Notes under the pieces: model-generated
Database searches by the model: none
The model's input: only the letters and a program-made list of their open reading frames with translations
What the model was told of the DNA's origin: nothing
NCBI GenBank assembly: GCA_963769255.1
Contig: CAVYKV010000001.1
Location: forward strand, 2,480,001-2,544,000
Source: JAKACA01 sp963769255
Lineage (GTDB): Bacteria; Actinomycetota; Acidimicrobiia; Acidimicrobiales; Bog-793
DNA: 64,000 bases
Reading direction: 5' to 3'
Position numbers and translations under genes: made by a program
Shown: in pieces, positions 43,567 through 52,772 of the stretch
Layout: each line of letters begins with the position of its first letter
Position numbering within the stretch: position 1 is the first letter of the stretch

Positions 43567-45234
43567 ATGCCAGATCACAGGTTTTCGAGGCGGGCATTTC
43601 TCGGCGTGGGAGCCATCGGGGCCGCTGCCGTCGGCCTCGGTGCCTGCGGCACGAGCGGGGGCGCCAACAAGCCCACGGGCGGCGGGGCGAAGGTGGCCTC
43701 CGGTCCCCCTGGTCCCGGGCCGTTCTCCGGGGGCTCTTACGGCGGCACCGTGACGACTGGTTGGCTCGACGAGGCCAACTCCTACGACCCTGCGCTTGGA
43801 TACAACGCCCAAGCCTGGGAAGCCATCGCCTGCTTGCTCAACACCCCGCTCTACATGTTCGCCGGCTCCTACGGCCCGGCGGCGCCCGCACTCGCCGAGT
43901 CGATGCCGGAGATTTCCGACGATCGGATGCGTTATGTGATCCGGCTGCGGCGCGACGCCCGCTTCTCCAACGGGCGCCGGATCGTGGCCGACGACTACGT
44001 CTACAGCTGGACCCGCGTGCTCGACCCGAAGGTGGCTTCCTGGGCCTCGACATACCTCTACCCGATCAAGGGATCGGACAAGGTCGTGAACGGCAAGTCG
44101 AAGACCGTGTCCGGATTGACCGCCCTCGACGACTACACCATCGAGATCCGCCTCTCCTCGCCGGTGTTCACCTTCCTCAACTACCTCGCCCAACCGTTCA
44201 TGGCGGCCGTTCCCGCTGAGGAGGTGGAGCGCCTTGGGAGCCGTTTCAACACGAACCCGGTCGGCACCGGCCCGTTCATGGTGCAGAGCTACAACACCTC
44301 CGACCAGAACGCCACCTTCGTCCGCAACCCGCACTACGCCTGGAAGGGTTTGCCCTACCTCTCCGGGGTGAAGTACACCTGGGGGCTCAACGAGCAGCTG
44401 GAGCTCCTCCAGCTGCAACGCAGCGACATCGACATCATCGGCGACGGCGTCGGCAGCGAGGAGCTGGCGCAGGTCGACGCCGAGCCATCCCTCAAGGGCT
44501 ACGTCGTGGACGTCACCCTGAACGCGACGAGCTGGGTGGCGCTCAACCTCGCCAAGGCACCACTGGACAACGTCCTCGTGCGCCAAGCGCTCAACTGGGG
44601 GACCGACAGGGACGCCCTCGCGAGAGTCACCCACGGGCTGTACGCGCCCTCGGGATACCCATTGCCGTCCAACCTCACCGACTACCACAGCATCATCACC
44701 CCCTTCGGCTACGACCTCGCCCGCGCCAAATCGCTGCTCTCGCAGGCGGGGATGTCGAAGTTCAGCTTGCAGTTCCTCACCGACGGCGAGAGCCCGTGGC
44801 AGGACGTGGCCCAGCTACTGCAGCAGCAATGGGCACAGCTTGGGGTTACGCTCAACATCGACACCGTGTCGGAGTCGGCCTGGGACACGATCACGACCAC
44901 CCTCCCGCTACGCACCGAATCCTTCCAGGACATCTACGAGATGGTGCAGCCGAGCGCCCTCGACCTCATCATCCCCTGCTACACGACCGGCGGCGGCTAC
45001 AACACCGTCTCGTACAGCAGCAAGCAGCTGGACGACCTCGTTACCCAGGCGCAGGACCAGACGTCGCTGACGGCCAGCAACCGCTACGTGGCTCAGATCG
45101 AGAAGGTGCTGGCTGACGACGCTGCCGCAGTGTTCCTCTTCGACGTGCGCTACCCGGTGGGCCGGAACCCGTCGTTACAGAACTTCCAGTACCAGGGCTA
45201 CACCGGCACACGCTACGAACGCCTCTGGCTCTAG
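43567..45234 (+). CDS. Peptide ABC transporter substrate-binding lipoprotein (DppA/OppA-like, SBP family 5)
   Basis: This is a 555-residue protein. The twin arginines in 'SRRAFLG' (8-9) and lipobox LGAC (C27) point to Tat export and lipid anchoring outside the membrane. 'GSYGGTVTTGW', 'YVIRLRRDARFSNGRRIVADDYVYSWTRVLDP' and 'NPVGTGPFMVQSY' are family-5 signatures. It delivers oligopeptides, or similar solutes, to the permeases encoded next, 3 bp downstream. Confidence 0.92.
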   Translation: MPDHRFSRRAFLGVGAIGAAAVGLGACGTSGGANKPTGGGAKVASGPPGPGPFSGGSYGGTVTTGWLDEANSYDPALGYNAQAWEAIACLLNTPLYMFAGSYGPAAPALAESMPEISDDRMRYVIRLRRDARFSNGRRIVADDYVYSWTRVLDPKVASWASTYLYPIKGSDKVVNGKSKTVSGLTALDDYTIEIRLSSPVFTFLNYLAQPFMAAVPAEEVERLGSRFNTNPVGTGPFMVQSYNTSDQNATFVRNPHYAWKGLPYLSGVKYTWGLNEQLELLQLQRSDIDIIGDGVGSEELAQVDAEPSLKGYVVDVTLNATSWVALNLAKAPLDNVLVRQALNWGTDRDALARVTHGLYAPSGYPLPSNLTDYHSIITPFGYDLARAKSLLSQAGMSKFSLQFLTDGESPWQDVAQLLQQQWAQLGVTLNIDTVSESAWDTITTTLPLRTESFQDIYEMVQPSALDLIIPCYTTGGGYNTVSYSSKQLDDLVTQAQDQTSLTASNRYVAQIEKVLADDAAAVFLFDVRYPVGRNPSLQNFQYQGYTGTRYERLWL

Positions 45235-45237
45235 CCG

Positions 45238-46134
45238 ATGGCCACCATCCTCCTGCAGAGCGATCCTGTCGAGATCGTCACCGAGCGCCGGGTCCGGATT
45301 CGGCCTCGGGGAACGCTCGTCGCCGGCTTGTTGCTGCTGGGTCTCCTCATCGTGTTCGCGCTCGTGGCCCCGCTCTTCGGCTCGCCGTACCACATCTACC
45401 CGGACGGGCTCAACGCCGCGGGACTCCCCCTTCCCATCTTCGCTTCCGGCCATCTCCTCGGTACCGACGAGATCGGCCGCGACATGCTCGCCCGGCTCGC
45501 CGCCGGCGGCCGCGTCACACTCGAGATGACGCTGTTCGCCAACGCCGCCTCGATGGGTCTCGGGATCCTGGTCGGTTTGGTGGCGGGCTTCTATCGGGGT
45601 CTCGTCGAGCAGATCCTGATGCGCATCACCGACGTGTTCCTCTCCGTCCCGACGATCGTCTCGGGCCTCGCACTCGCCAGCATCGTCGGCGAGGGCCTCA
45701 CCGGCATCGTGATCGTCGTGACGGCGCTCTACTGGGCCTGGACGGCACGAGTTATCTACGGCGAGGTCCTCAGGCTACGGACCCGTGTGTTCGTGGACGC
45801 CGCCATCGCCGCCGGGGTGCCGCGTATGACGATCCTGCGCCGCCACATCGTGCCGCATCTCTCCTCCCTCATGCTCGTCCTCTCGGCCCTGAACGCCGCC
45901 GCCGTGGTCTCGATCGGGGCGGGGCTCTCCTACCTAGGCGCCGGCATCCAGCCCCCACGTCCCGACTGGGGCAACATGCTGGAGTCGGGCGAGAGCGCCC
46001 TCGGCTATGCCCCTCACCTCGTCGTGGAACCGCTCGTCATCATCATTCTCACGGTCCTCTCCTTCATGCTCATCTCCGAGGGGCTCACGAACCGCCGCTC
46101 GAGCGAGCGTGAGCGGACATGGCTGGACAAATGA
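45238..46134 (+). CDS. Peptide ABC transporter permease (DppC-like)
   Basis: This 298-residue protein has an N-terminal helix and periplasmic OppC-type loop ('LPIFASGHLLGTDEIGRDMLARLAAG'). Five further transmembrane helices follow, with the EAA coupling loop in 'AAIAAGVPRMTILRRHIVPHL'. It is the second gene of the operon; its stop overlaps the ATG of the next permease. Confidence 0.9.
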   Translation: MATILLQSDPVEIVTERRVRIRPRGTLVAGLLLLGLLIVFALVAPLFGSPYHIYPDGLNAAGLPLPIFASGHLLGTDEIGRDMLARLAAGGRVTLEMTLFANAASMGLGILVGLVAGFYRGLVEQILMRITDVFLSVPTIVSGLALASIVGEGLTGIVIVVTALYWAWTARVIYGEVLRLRTRVFVDAAIAAGVPRMTILRRHIVPHLSSLMLVLSALNAAAVVSIGAGLSYLGAGIQPPRPDWGNMLESGESALGYAPHLVVEPLVIIILTVLSFMLISEGLTNRRSSERERTWLDK

Positions 46135-47159
46135 GCGACTCCGCCCTCCCGCTCGGCTGGGAGGAGTTCCTCGCCGGCGCCGAAGCCGAGGCGCAACTCA
46201 CGCCACCGACGGCCGTCCGCCGCTCGGAACGCCTGGGCTTCGCCCGCAAGGTGGCCCTCCGCATCGTGCTCGCCGCCCTCACCGTCCTCGCCGTGCTCGT
46301 GCTCACCTTCGTCCTCGAGTTCGTTGTGCCCGGCAACCCCGCCCGTGCGGTCGCAGGACCGAAGGCGAGCCCCCAAGTGATCGCAGAGGTCGTGCGCAAC
46401 CTGCACCTCAACCGCCCCCTGTGGCAACAGCTTCTGAGCTACCTGGGCAATGCCGTGCGGGGCAACCTCGGCTACTCCTATGTCTCGGAACAGTCGGTGA
46501 CGAGCCTCGTCGGCGGGCGCCTGCCCGCCACCGCCCTCCTCATGGCAGGTGGGATCGCCGTCGAGCTACTCGTGGGCGGCGCCTTCGGGCTCTGGGACGG
46601 GCTGCGACCACGCCGCAGCTGGGTCCTGGCCTCGTTGAACATCGGGCTCTTGTCCGTGCCGACCTTCACCTTCGGCTTCGTCCTCCTCCTGCTGTTCGGC
46701 TACGTGTGGCCGGTCCTGCCGGCGACAGGGGGCTTCGGTGGCGAGCAGCTGATCCTGCCGGCCCTCACGCTCGGGCTTCTCGGGGCGCCCTACTACGCCA
46801 ACGTCGTGCGCGACCAGCTCCGAGAGACCCTTTCGGCCCCCTTCGTGCGCACCGCCCTCGCCAAGGGCCTGTCTCGCCGGGCCATCCTCAGCGGCCACGT
46901 GTTCCGCGTCGTCATCCCGCCGGTGCTCACCATGGCAGGCATGGACGTGGCGCTCTTCCTCTCCGGAGTCGTCTTCGTCGAGAACATCTTCGCTTGGCCG
47001 GGCATCGGGCAGCTGCAGGTACAGGCTTTCGACAACGTCGACCGGCCGGTGCTGATGGGCACCGTCATCGTGGCGGCGACTGCAGTCGTCATCGTGAACC
47101 TGCTCGTCGACATCCTTCGTCTCATCGTCGACCCGCGCGTGCGCGCCGAGTCTCTATGA
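46131..47159 (+). CDS. Peptide ABC transporter permease (DppB-like)
   Basis: ATG 46131 is coupled to the previous stop (atga); an in-frame ATG at 46119 would add four residues. The protein has 342 residues. It has a longer cytosolic N-terminus than usual (~45 residues before helix 1). 'TALAKGLSRRAILSGHVFRVVIPPV' is the EAA loop contacting the ATPases, and 'ENIFAWPGIGQL' is typical of DppB. The DppC-before-DppB order is the reverse of the common operon. Confidence 0.9.
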   Translation: MSDSALPLGWEEFLAGAEAEAQLTPPTAVRRSERLGFARKVALRIVLAALTVLAVLVLTFVLEFVVPGNPARAVAGPKASPQVIAEVVRNLHLNRPLWQQLLSYLGNAVRGNLGYSYVSEQSVTSLVGGRLPATALLMAGGIAVELLVGGAFGLWDGLRPRRSWVLASLNIGLLSVPTFTFGFVLLLLFGYVWPVLPATGGFGGEQLILPALTLGLLGAPYYANVVRDQLRETLSAPFVRTALAKGLSRRAILSGHVFRVVIPPVLTMAGMDVALFLSGVVFVENIFAWPGIGQLQVQAFDNVDRPVLMGTVIVAATAVVIVNLLVDILRLIVDPRVRAESL

Positions 47160-48163
47160 GCGTGCGTCCGTTGGCGCTACAGGCGGGCGCCGATTCAGCT
47201 CCGAAGACCGGCGAGCCCCTGCGCATCGAAGGCCTCTCGGTGCGCTATGGGGACTTCCCCGCCGTGACCGGCGCCAGCGTCAGCCTCGGAGCTGGCCGGG
47301 TTCTTGGCCTCGTCGGCGAGTCCGGTTCTGGCAAGTCGTCCCTAGCCCTCGCCGTTTGCCGACTCCTCCCACCCGCCGGGCACATCGCGGCCGGCCGGGC
47401 CTTGCTCGGCGACACCGATCTGCTCGCCCTCGACGGTGAAGGGCTCCGACGAGCGAGAGGTGAGCTGGTCGCCTACATCCCCCAGGACGCCTCGGCGGCC
47501 CTCAATCCGGTCCACCGGGTCGGGTGGCAGGTGGCCGAGGTGTTCCGGGTCCGCCACGGGCTCCGCAAGCAGGAGGCCATGGACGAGGCCGTTTCCCTCC
47601 TCGGTCAGGTCGGCATCCGCAACCCGGGCGCTGCAGCCCGGAGCTATCCCCACCAACTGTCCGGAGGGATGCGACAACGCGTCATGATCGCCATCGCCCT
47701 GGCACTGCGCCCCGCGCTCCTCGTGGCGGACGAGCCGACGACCGCGCTCGACGTGACCGTGCAGGCGGAGATCCTCGCCCTCGTGAAGGATCTGCAGGCG
47801 CGCGACGGCACGACGCTCATGTGGATCACCCACGACATGGGAGTGGTGGCCGAGATCGCCGACGAGATCGCCGTCATGTACGGGGGGCGTGTCGTCGAGA
47901 ACGGCACCGCTCCGGAGGTCTTCAGGGATCCCGTCCATCCCTACACCAGCGCCCTCCTCTCGAGCTTCATAAGCGGTCGCAAGGCGGCCCCGAAGGAGCC
48001 GTTCCTCGCCATCGAGGGCTCGCCGCCCGTCGATGCCATCCCGCCCGGCTGTCCCTTCCACCCCCGTTGCCCACACGCCTTCTCACCATGCCTCGAGGAG
48101 ATGCCGGAGGTCCGCAGCCTTCCCTCCGGCCATCGCGTGAGCTGCCACCTGGAGCCGCGATGA
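47156..48163 (+). CDS. Peptide ABC transporter ATPase (DppD-like)
   Basis: This is a 335-residue protein starting at an ATG that overlaps the permease stop. Walker A GESGSGKSS, signature LSGGMRQR, Walker B 'LLVADEPTTALD' and the H-loop 'WITHDMG' are all intact. The C-terminal Cys-rich 'CPFHPRCPHAFSPC' is the iron-sulfur-type oligopeptide-transporter tail. It is coupled to the second ATPase. Confidence 0.92.
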   Translation: MSVRPLALQAGADSAPKTGEPLRIEGLSVRYGDFPAVTGASVSLGAGRVLGLVGESGSGKSSLALAVCRLLPPAGHIAAGRALLGDTDLLALDGEGLRRARGELVAYIPQDASAALNPVHRVGWQVAEVFRVRHGLRKQEAMDEAVSLLGQVGIRNPGAAARSYPHQLSGGMRQRVMIAIALALRPALLVADEPTTALDVTVQAEILALVKDLQARDGTTLMWITHDMGVVAEIADEIAVMYGGRVVENGTAPEVFRDPVHPYTSALLSSFISGRKAAPKEPFLAIEGSPPVDAIPPGCPFHPRCPHAFSPCLEEMPEVRSLPSGHRVSCHLEPR

Positions 48164-49140
48164 GCCGGCAGGCGGTGCCCACTGGCGCGCCGCCCTCGGC
48201 GCCGCCGAGTTCGGCGTCCCCCGTCGTCGAGCTCGTGAACGTGACGAAGCGCTTCGGGACGACCCGAGCCGTCGACGACCTCTCCCTCCCGATCCTCCCG
48301 GGGCGCACGGTCGGAATGGTGGGAGAGTCCGGGTGCGGCAAGAGCACGGTGGCCCGTCTCGTCGTCGGCCTGGAGCGCCCGACCGGCGGCGAGCTGCGCT
48401 ACTTGGGGCGACCATACCCCCGGAGCGATCGCGCCATGCGCGCCGTGCGCCGGCACATCGGCATCGTGTTCCAGGATCCCTACGAAGCCCTCGATCCCCG
48501 CTGCAGCCTGAGGCAGATCGTCGGCGAACCCCTCATGGCCCACGGTCGCTGGCGCGACGGCGGCCTGCAGCGGGTCCGCGAGCTGCTTGACGCCGTCGGG
48601 CTCCCGAAGGCATCGCTCGACTCGTCCCCGAGTCACTACTCCGGCGGCGGGCGTCAGCGCATCGGGATCGCCCGGGCCCTCTCCCTCGACCCGTCGCTCG
48701 TGGTCTGCGACGAGCCCACCTCGGCCCTCGACATCTCGATCCAGGCCCAGATCATCAACCTGCTGCTCCAGCTGCAGGCTGAGCGTTCCCTCGCCTACCT
48801 CTTCATCTCGCACGACCTCGACGTCGTGCGCCGGGTGAGCGACGAAGTGGTGGTGGTCTATGCCGGGGCGACCATGGAGTCCGGCCCGACGGCGGCCGTC
48901 ACCTCCTCCCCGCTGCACCCCTACACGAGGGCTCTCCTCTCCGGCGTGACGGGGACGACGCCGGAGGAGCGCAAGTTGGGGAACCACATCCGGCTGAAAG
49001 AGGAGCGTCCGGTGCCCGCGGGAGCCTGCCCCTTCGCCGGGCGATGTCCCGACGTCCACCGGGCCTGTGTGAAGCGTCCCCCCCTCGTGCCCGTCGGCGA
49101 CCGCTTGGTCGCCTGCCACCTTGCAAGGAGTACGAAGTGA
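48160..49140 (+). CDS. Peptide ABC transporter ATPase (DppF-like)
   Basis: This is a 326-residue protein. Walker A GESGCGKST, Walker B 'LVVCDEPTSALD' and 'FISHDLDVV' are complete. The signature reads YSGGGRQR instead of LSGGQRQR, a mild departure at the Gln. The Cys cluster 'CPFAGRCPDVHRAC' ends the protein. Its stop overlaps the GTG of the CocE-type hydrolase, placing that enzyme in the transport operon. Confidence 0.92.
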   Translation: MSRQAVPTGAPPSAPPSSASPVVELVNVTKRFGTTRAVDDLSLPILPGRTVGMVGESGCGKSTVARLVVGLERPTGGELRYLGRPYPRSDRAMRAVRRHIGIVFQDPYEALDPRCSLRQIVGEPLMAHGRWRDGGLQRVRELLDAVGLPKASLDSSPSHYSGGGRQRIGIARALSLDPSLVVCDEPTSALDISIQAQIINLLLQLQAERSLAYLFISHDLDVVRRVSDEVVVVYAGATMESGPTAAVTSSPLHPYTRALLSGVTGTTPEERKLGNHIRLKEERPVPAGACPFAGRCPDVHRACVKRPPLVPVGDRLVACHLARSTK

Positions 49141-51192
49141 GCCCCCTCGTTCAGCCAGCCGGTGCCAGGCGTTCGCTGCGACCCGTCCGCACGATCGAGC
49201 ACACCCTCATCCCCCTCGGCGACGGCACACGCCTGGCGGGGCGGATTCTGGCTGCCCGAGGATGCAGACGGCGAGCCGGTCCCGGCCATCCTCGACTTCC
49301 TCCCCTACCGCTACAGCGACCTCCTCGCCGTGCGCGACTCGCAGATCTATCCCTACCTGGCCGCCCGAGGCTACGCCTGCGCACGGGTCGACCTCCGTGG
49401 CACGGGGAACTCCGACGGCATCATCGTCGACGAGTACTCACCCCAGGAGCTCGAGGACGGCACGGAGGTGATCGCGTGGTTGGCGGCGCAGCCGTGGTGC
49501 AGTGGTGCCGTCGGGATGACAGGGATCTCCTGGGGAGGTTTCAACGCCCTCCAGGTCGCCTCGCTCCGGCCTCCCGCCCTCAAAGCCGTCGTCTCGCTCT
49601 GCGCCACCGACGACCGCTACGCCGACGACGTCCACTACCGGGGTGGCTGCCTCGACGCCGTCGACATGCTGCAGTGGGCAGTGTCGATGCTGACCTGGAA
49701 CGCCCTTCCCCCGGACCCGGTCGTCGCCGGCGAGCGCTGGAGGGAGATCTGGCAGGCGCGGGTGGAGCAGACGCCCGCTTTCATGGAACCGTGGATGGCG
49801 CACCAACGTCGGGACGACTACTGGCGGCACGGTTCGGTCTGCGAGGACTACGACGCCATCGAGATCCCGGTATACGCCGTCGGCGGCTGGGCGGACAGCT
49901 ACACCGACGCAATCCTTCGTCTCCTCGCCGGCCTCAGTGGCCCTCGCAAAGGGCTCATCGGCCCCTGGGGGCACGCCTACCCGAACCACGGCGTGCCCGG
50001 CCCGGCCATTGGCTTCCTGGAGGAGTCCCTGCGGTGGTGGGATTACTGGTTGAAGGGAATCGAAACCGGCATCATGGACGAGCCCATGCTGCGGGCTTGG
50101 ATCCAGGAGTACGTTCCGCCCGCTGCCTTTCACGCCGAGATCCCGGGCCGGTGGGTCGCCGAGGCCAGCTGGCCTCCACGAGAGCCTCGGGGTCGATTGG
50201 GGCGCTGGCACCTCAACGGCGGCGGGCAACTTGCACCGGGCCTGCAGCCCGGGCCCGAGGGCGTCCTTCGCCACAGCGGCCAACAGAGCGCCGGGCTCGA
50301 TGCCGGCGCCATCACGATCGAGGGCGGTTACGGGGACTGGTCAGGCGACCAGCGTTCGGAGGACGGCCGGTCGCTCAGCTTCACGACCACCCCGCTGGAG
50401 GCACCGTTCGAGTTCCTGGGCAGCCCATCGGTCCACCTGGCGCTCTCCTGTGACAGGCCGGCCGCCACGATCATCGTGCGTCTGTGCGACGTGGCACCGA
50501 ACGGGGCATCGCTACGCGTCACCTTCGGGATGCTCAATCTCGCCCGCCGGTACGGCTTCGACCGTTCCGATCCGATGGTCCCCGGTGAGCGGGAGGATGT
50601 CGTCGTGGCGATGAAGGCGATCGGGCATCGATTCGAGGCCGGCCATCGCATGCGCCTAGCCGTCTCGACAACGTACTGGCCCTGGCTGTGGCCATCGCCG
50701 GAGGAGGTGGAACTCGAGCTAGTCACGGGAGAAGCAAGCTTCCTCGAGCTCCCCGTCCGGGATCGGCTCGAGCTCGACAACGAGCTGCCGGACTTCGGTC
50801 CGCCCGAGAGCCCCGAGAGCATGCCTTTCGAGACGCTTGCTCGGCGTCCGACCACGCGCCGCCTCACGACCGACCTCGTCACCGAGGAGTCCGCCGTCTT
50901 CTTCGACTGGGACGTCGGCGGCCGTGCTCGCCTCGGCGACGGCCTCGAGATGGACGGCGTCAACATCACGACCTTTCGAGTGCGCGAGCACGACCCCCTT
51001 TCGGCCAGCGTCGTGACCGAGCAGTCCGCCCTTCTCCGGCGTGGTGACTTCGACGTCACGGTGAAGACCAACGGCGAGCTCACGGCGACAAAGGACACGT
51101 TCCTCGTGACCATGCACCTCGACGCCATCGAGGGCAGCCGACGCCTGCTCAGCCGGGACTGGCACCTGGAGTTCCCCCGGGACGGAGCCTGA
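49137..51192 (+). CDS. CocE/NonD-family serine hydrolase, frameshift near 49,246
   Basis: The GTG at 49137 has aaggag 6 nt upstream and overlaps the ATPase stop. It begins 'SPLVQPAGARRSLRPVRTIEHTLIPLGDGTRLAGRI'. Near 49,246 the frame breaks (two bases short or one extra) and resumes 'FWLPEDADGEPVPAILDFLPYRYSD' to 51192. The catalytic set is complete: Ser in GISWGGF, Asp in 'GGWADSY', His in 'GPWGHAY'. It is a paralogue of 12859-14904. Operon position suggests it processes imported prolyl peptides or acyl-peptides. It could also start downstream of the break if the shift is real. Confidence 0.85.
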
Positions 51193-51240
51193 GCGAAGGG
51201 CAGCCCTCGAACTCATCGCCGGGGCGGAGCACCCGGACCG

Positions 51241-52633
51241 TCAACCGCCCGACAGCACCCTTCCTCGCCCGCAGCCCGACGGATCGGACACGACCTCGAT
51301 CGTGGTGCCGAAGGGGCGGGAGGCTTCGGCCAGTGTCTCGATCACCATGGCGACAGCGTCCGGATCGGCGAGACGGGGAATGCCGCTCCTCGTCAGCGTC
51401 CGGCCGTAGCCGAGGTCGATGGGGATGACATCGAACTGCCGGAGGCCGGTCGGCCCGAACGTGCACAGCGCCACCATGCTCGTGAACCACTCAGGATCGG
51501 CGAACCAGCCTGCGTTGAGCACATTCGTGAGGTCGCCGTCGGTGGCGGGCTGCCCGTGCCCCAGTGCGTGGCGCATGAGGGCTCTGTTCGCTTCGTGGAG
51601 GTCAGCGCCGAGCGGTTCCTGTATGTCGCTGCAGATGAAGTTCCCGAGGCCGTAGCAGGCGGGCCGGTTCCGGTAGACCTCGATGGGGCCGAGGCGGTGG
51701 ATGCCGGTGGTGAAGACACCGTCCACTCCGGCGTCGATCAGGCTGTGAGCGAGCTCCACGAGGAACTCGCCGGGCTCCTCGGTCGTCCCGGCTCCTCGGG
51801 AACCCTCGTGTGAGTGCACGAACACGAGCAGCAGAATCTGAATGCTGCTTGGCCTGGCGTACAGCGTAGGCAAGCTCGTCGAGATCCAACCCGTTCATGT
51901 GGTAGCTGCGGTAGGGCTCTGCCACATCTCCAGCGATGAAGCGCTCGCCGAGCAGTGCGACCCCGTCCTGAGGGGCCGGCTCTCCGTAGCCGTCAGGGTC
52001 CGGGAGAAGAGGGGCGAGCGCTGTCACACGCTCGAAGGTCTCATCGGGCACGACCCATCGGCGCTGCAGCCGCAGCGCGCTCACGCCCGGCCTTCCCGGC
52101 GCAGCGCCTCTCGGGGGCAGGGCATCAGTCGTTTGGCGGAACGTCGTGGTCACCGAGAGCATCGCCACTCGCCCACCTCCGGTCTCGAGATAGCTAGCCG
52201 CACGGGCCGCTCCGCGGTGCTCGCCCGTTCCGGCGTGGGAGATGCCTGACGCCTCGAGGAGGCGGCCCGTCTCTCGCATACCGGCCGGCGCCCAGTCGAG
52301 GGCGTGGTTGTTCGCCCGGGCGACGAGCCGGATGCCCATCGCGGCGAGGTCGCCGGCGACTGACGACTCTGCCCGCAACGTCCAGTCTCCGGCATCGGAA
52401 CAGGGAAAGGCGCCGTCCAGATCCGATCGGAGGATCGGAGTCTCGAGGTTGCCGCAGACCACATCGGCATTGCCGAGAAGATCGATCACGCCGGCGAAGC
52501 CCTTGTCTCCGCCGGCAAGCTGGCTGATCGGGCGCGAGATGATGCAGTCCCCGACCGCAGCGAGCCGGAACCCGTCGGACACGCCGATCTCGAGCTCGGC
52601 CCCGAGCGGCCGTCGAGAGTCGCTCGTCGGCAT
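51241..52633 (-). CDS. CapA/PgsA-like metallophosphatase-fold protein, frameshift near 51,840
   Basis: Translation from ATG 52633 gives 'FRLAAVGDCIISRPI', 'ADVVCGNLETPI' and 'RLVARANNHALDWAPAGM', the metal-binding front of the CapA family (poly-gamma-glutamate or capsule biosynthesis/export). After 'AYAVRQAKQ' the frame moves by one base and continues 'LLLVFVHSHEGSR...GVDGVFTTGIHRLGPIEVY...YGLGNFI' to 51241. There is no signal peptide or anchor, so it may act inside the cell. It lies between the peptide-uptake operon (convergent) and an IS insertion. Confidence 0.8.
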
Positions 52634-52772
52634 CGAGGAGGACTCTAACGCTGCGGCAGCCGTCACTCGCGAGAGGGCGGGCTTGCAGCTGGCAGACGGG
52701 CAACATCGGTCGGAACGATGTCTTGCCTGCTGAGCCGGGGGAATCAGCGGAACGACGTCCAATCGGTCGAGA

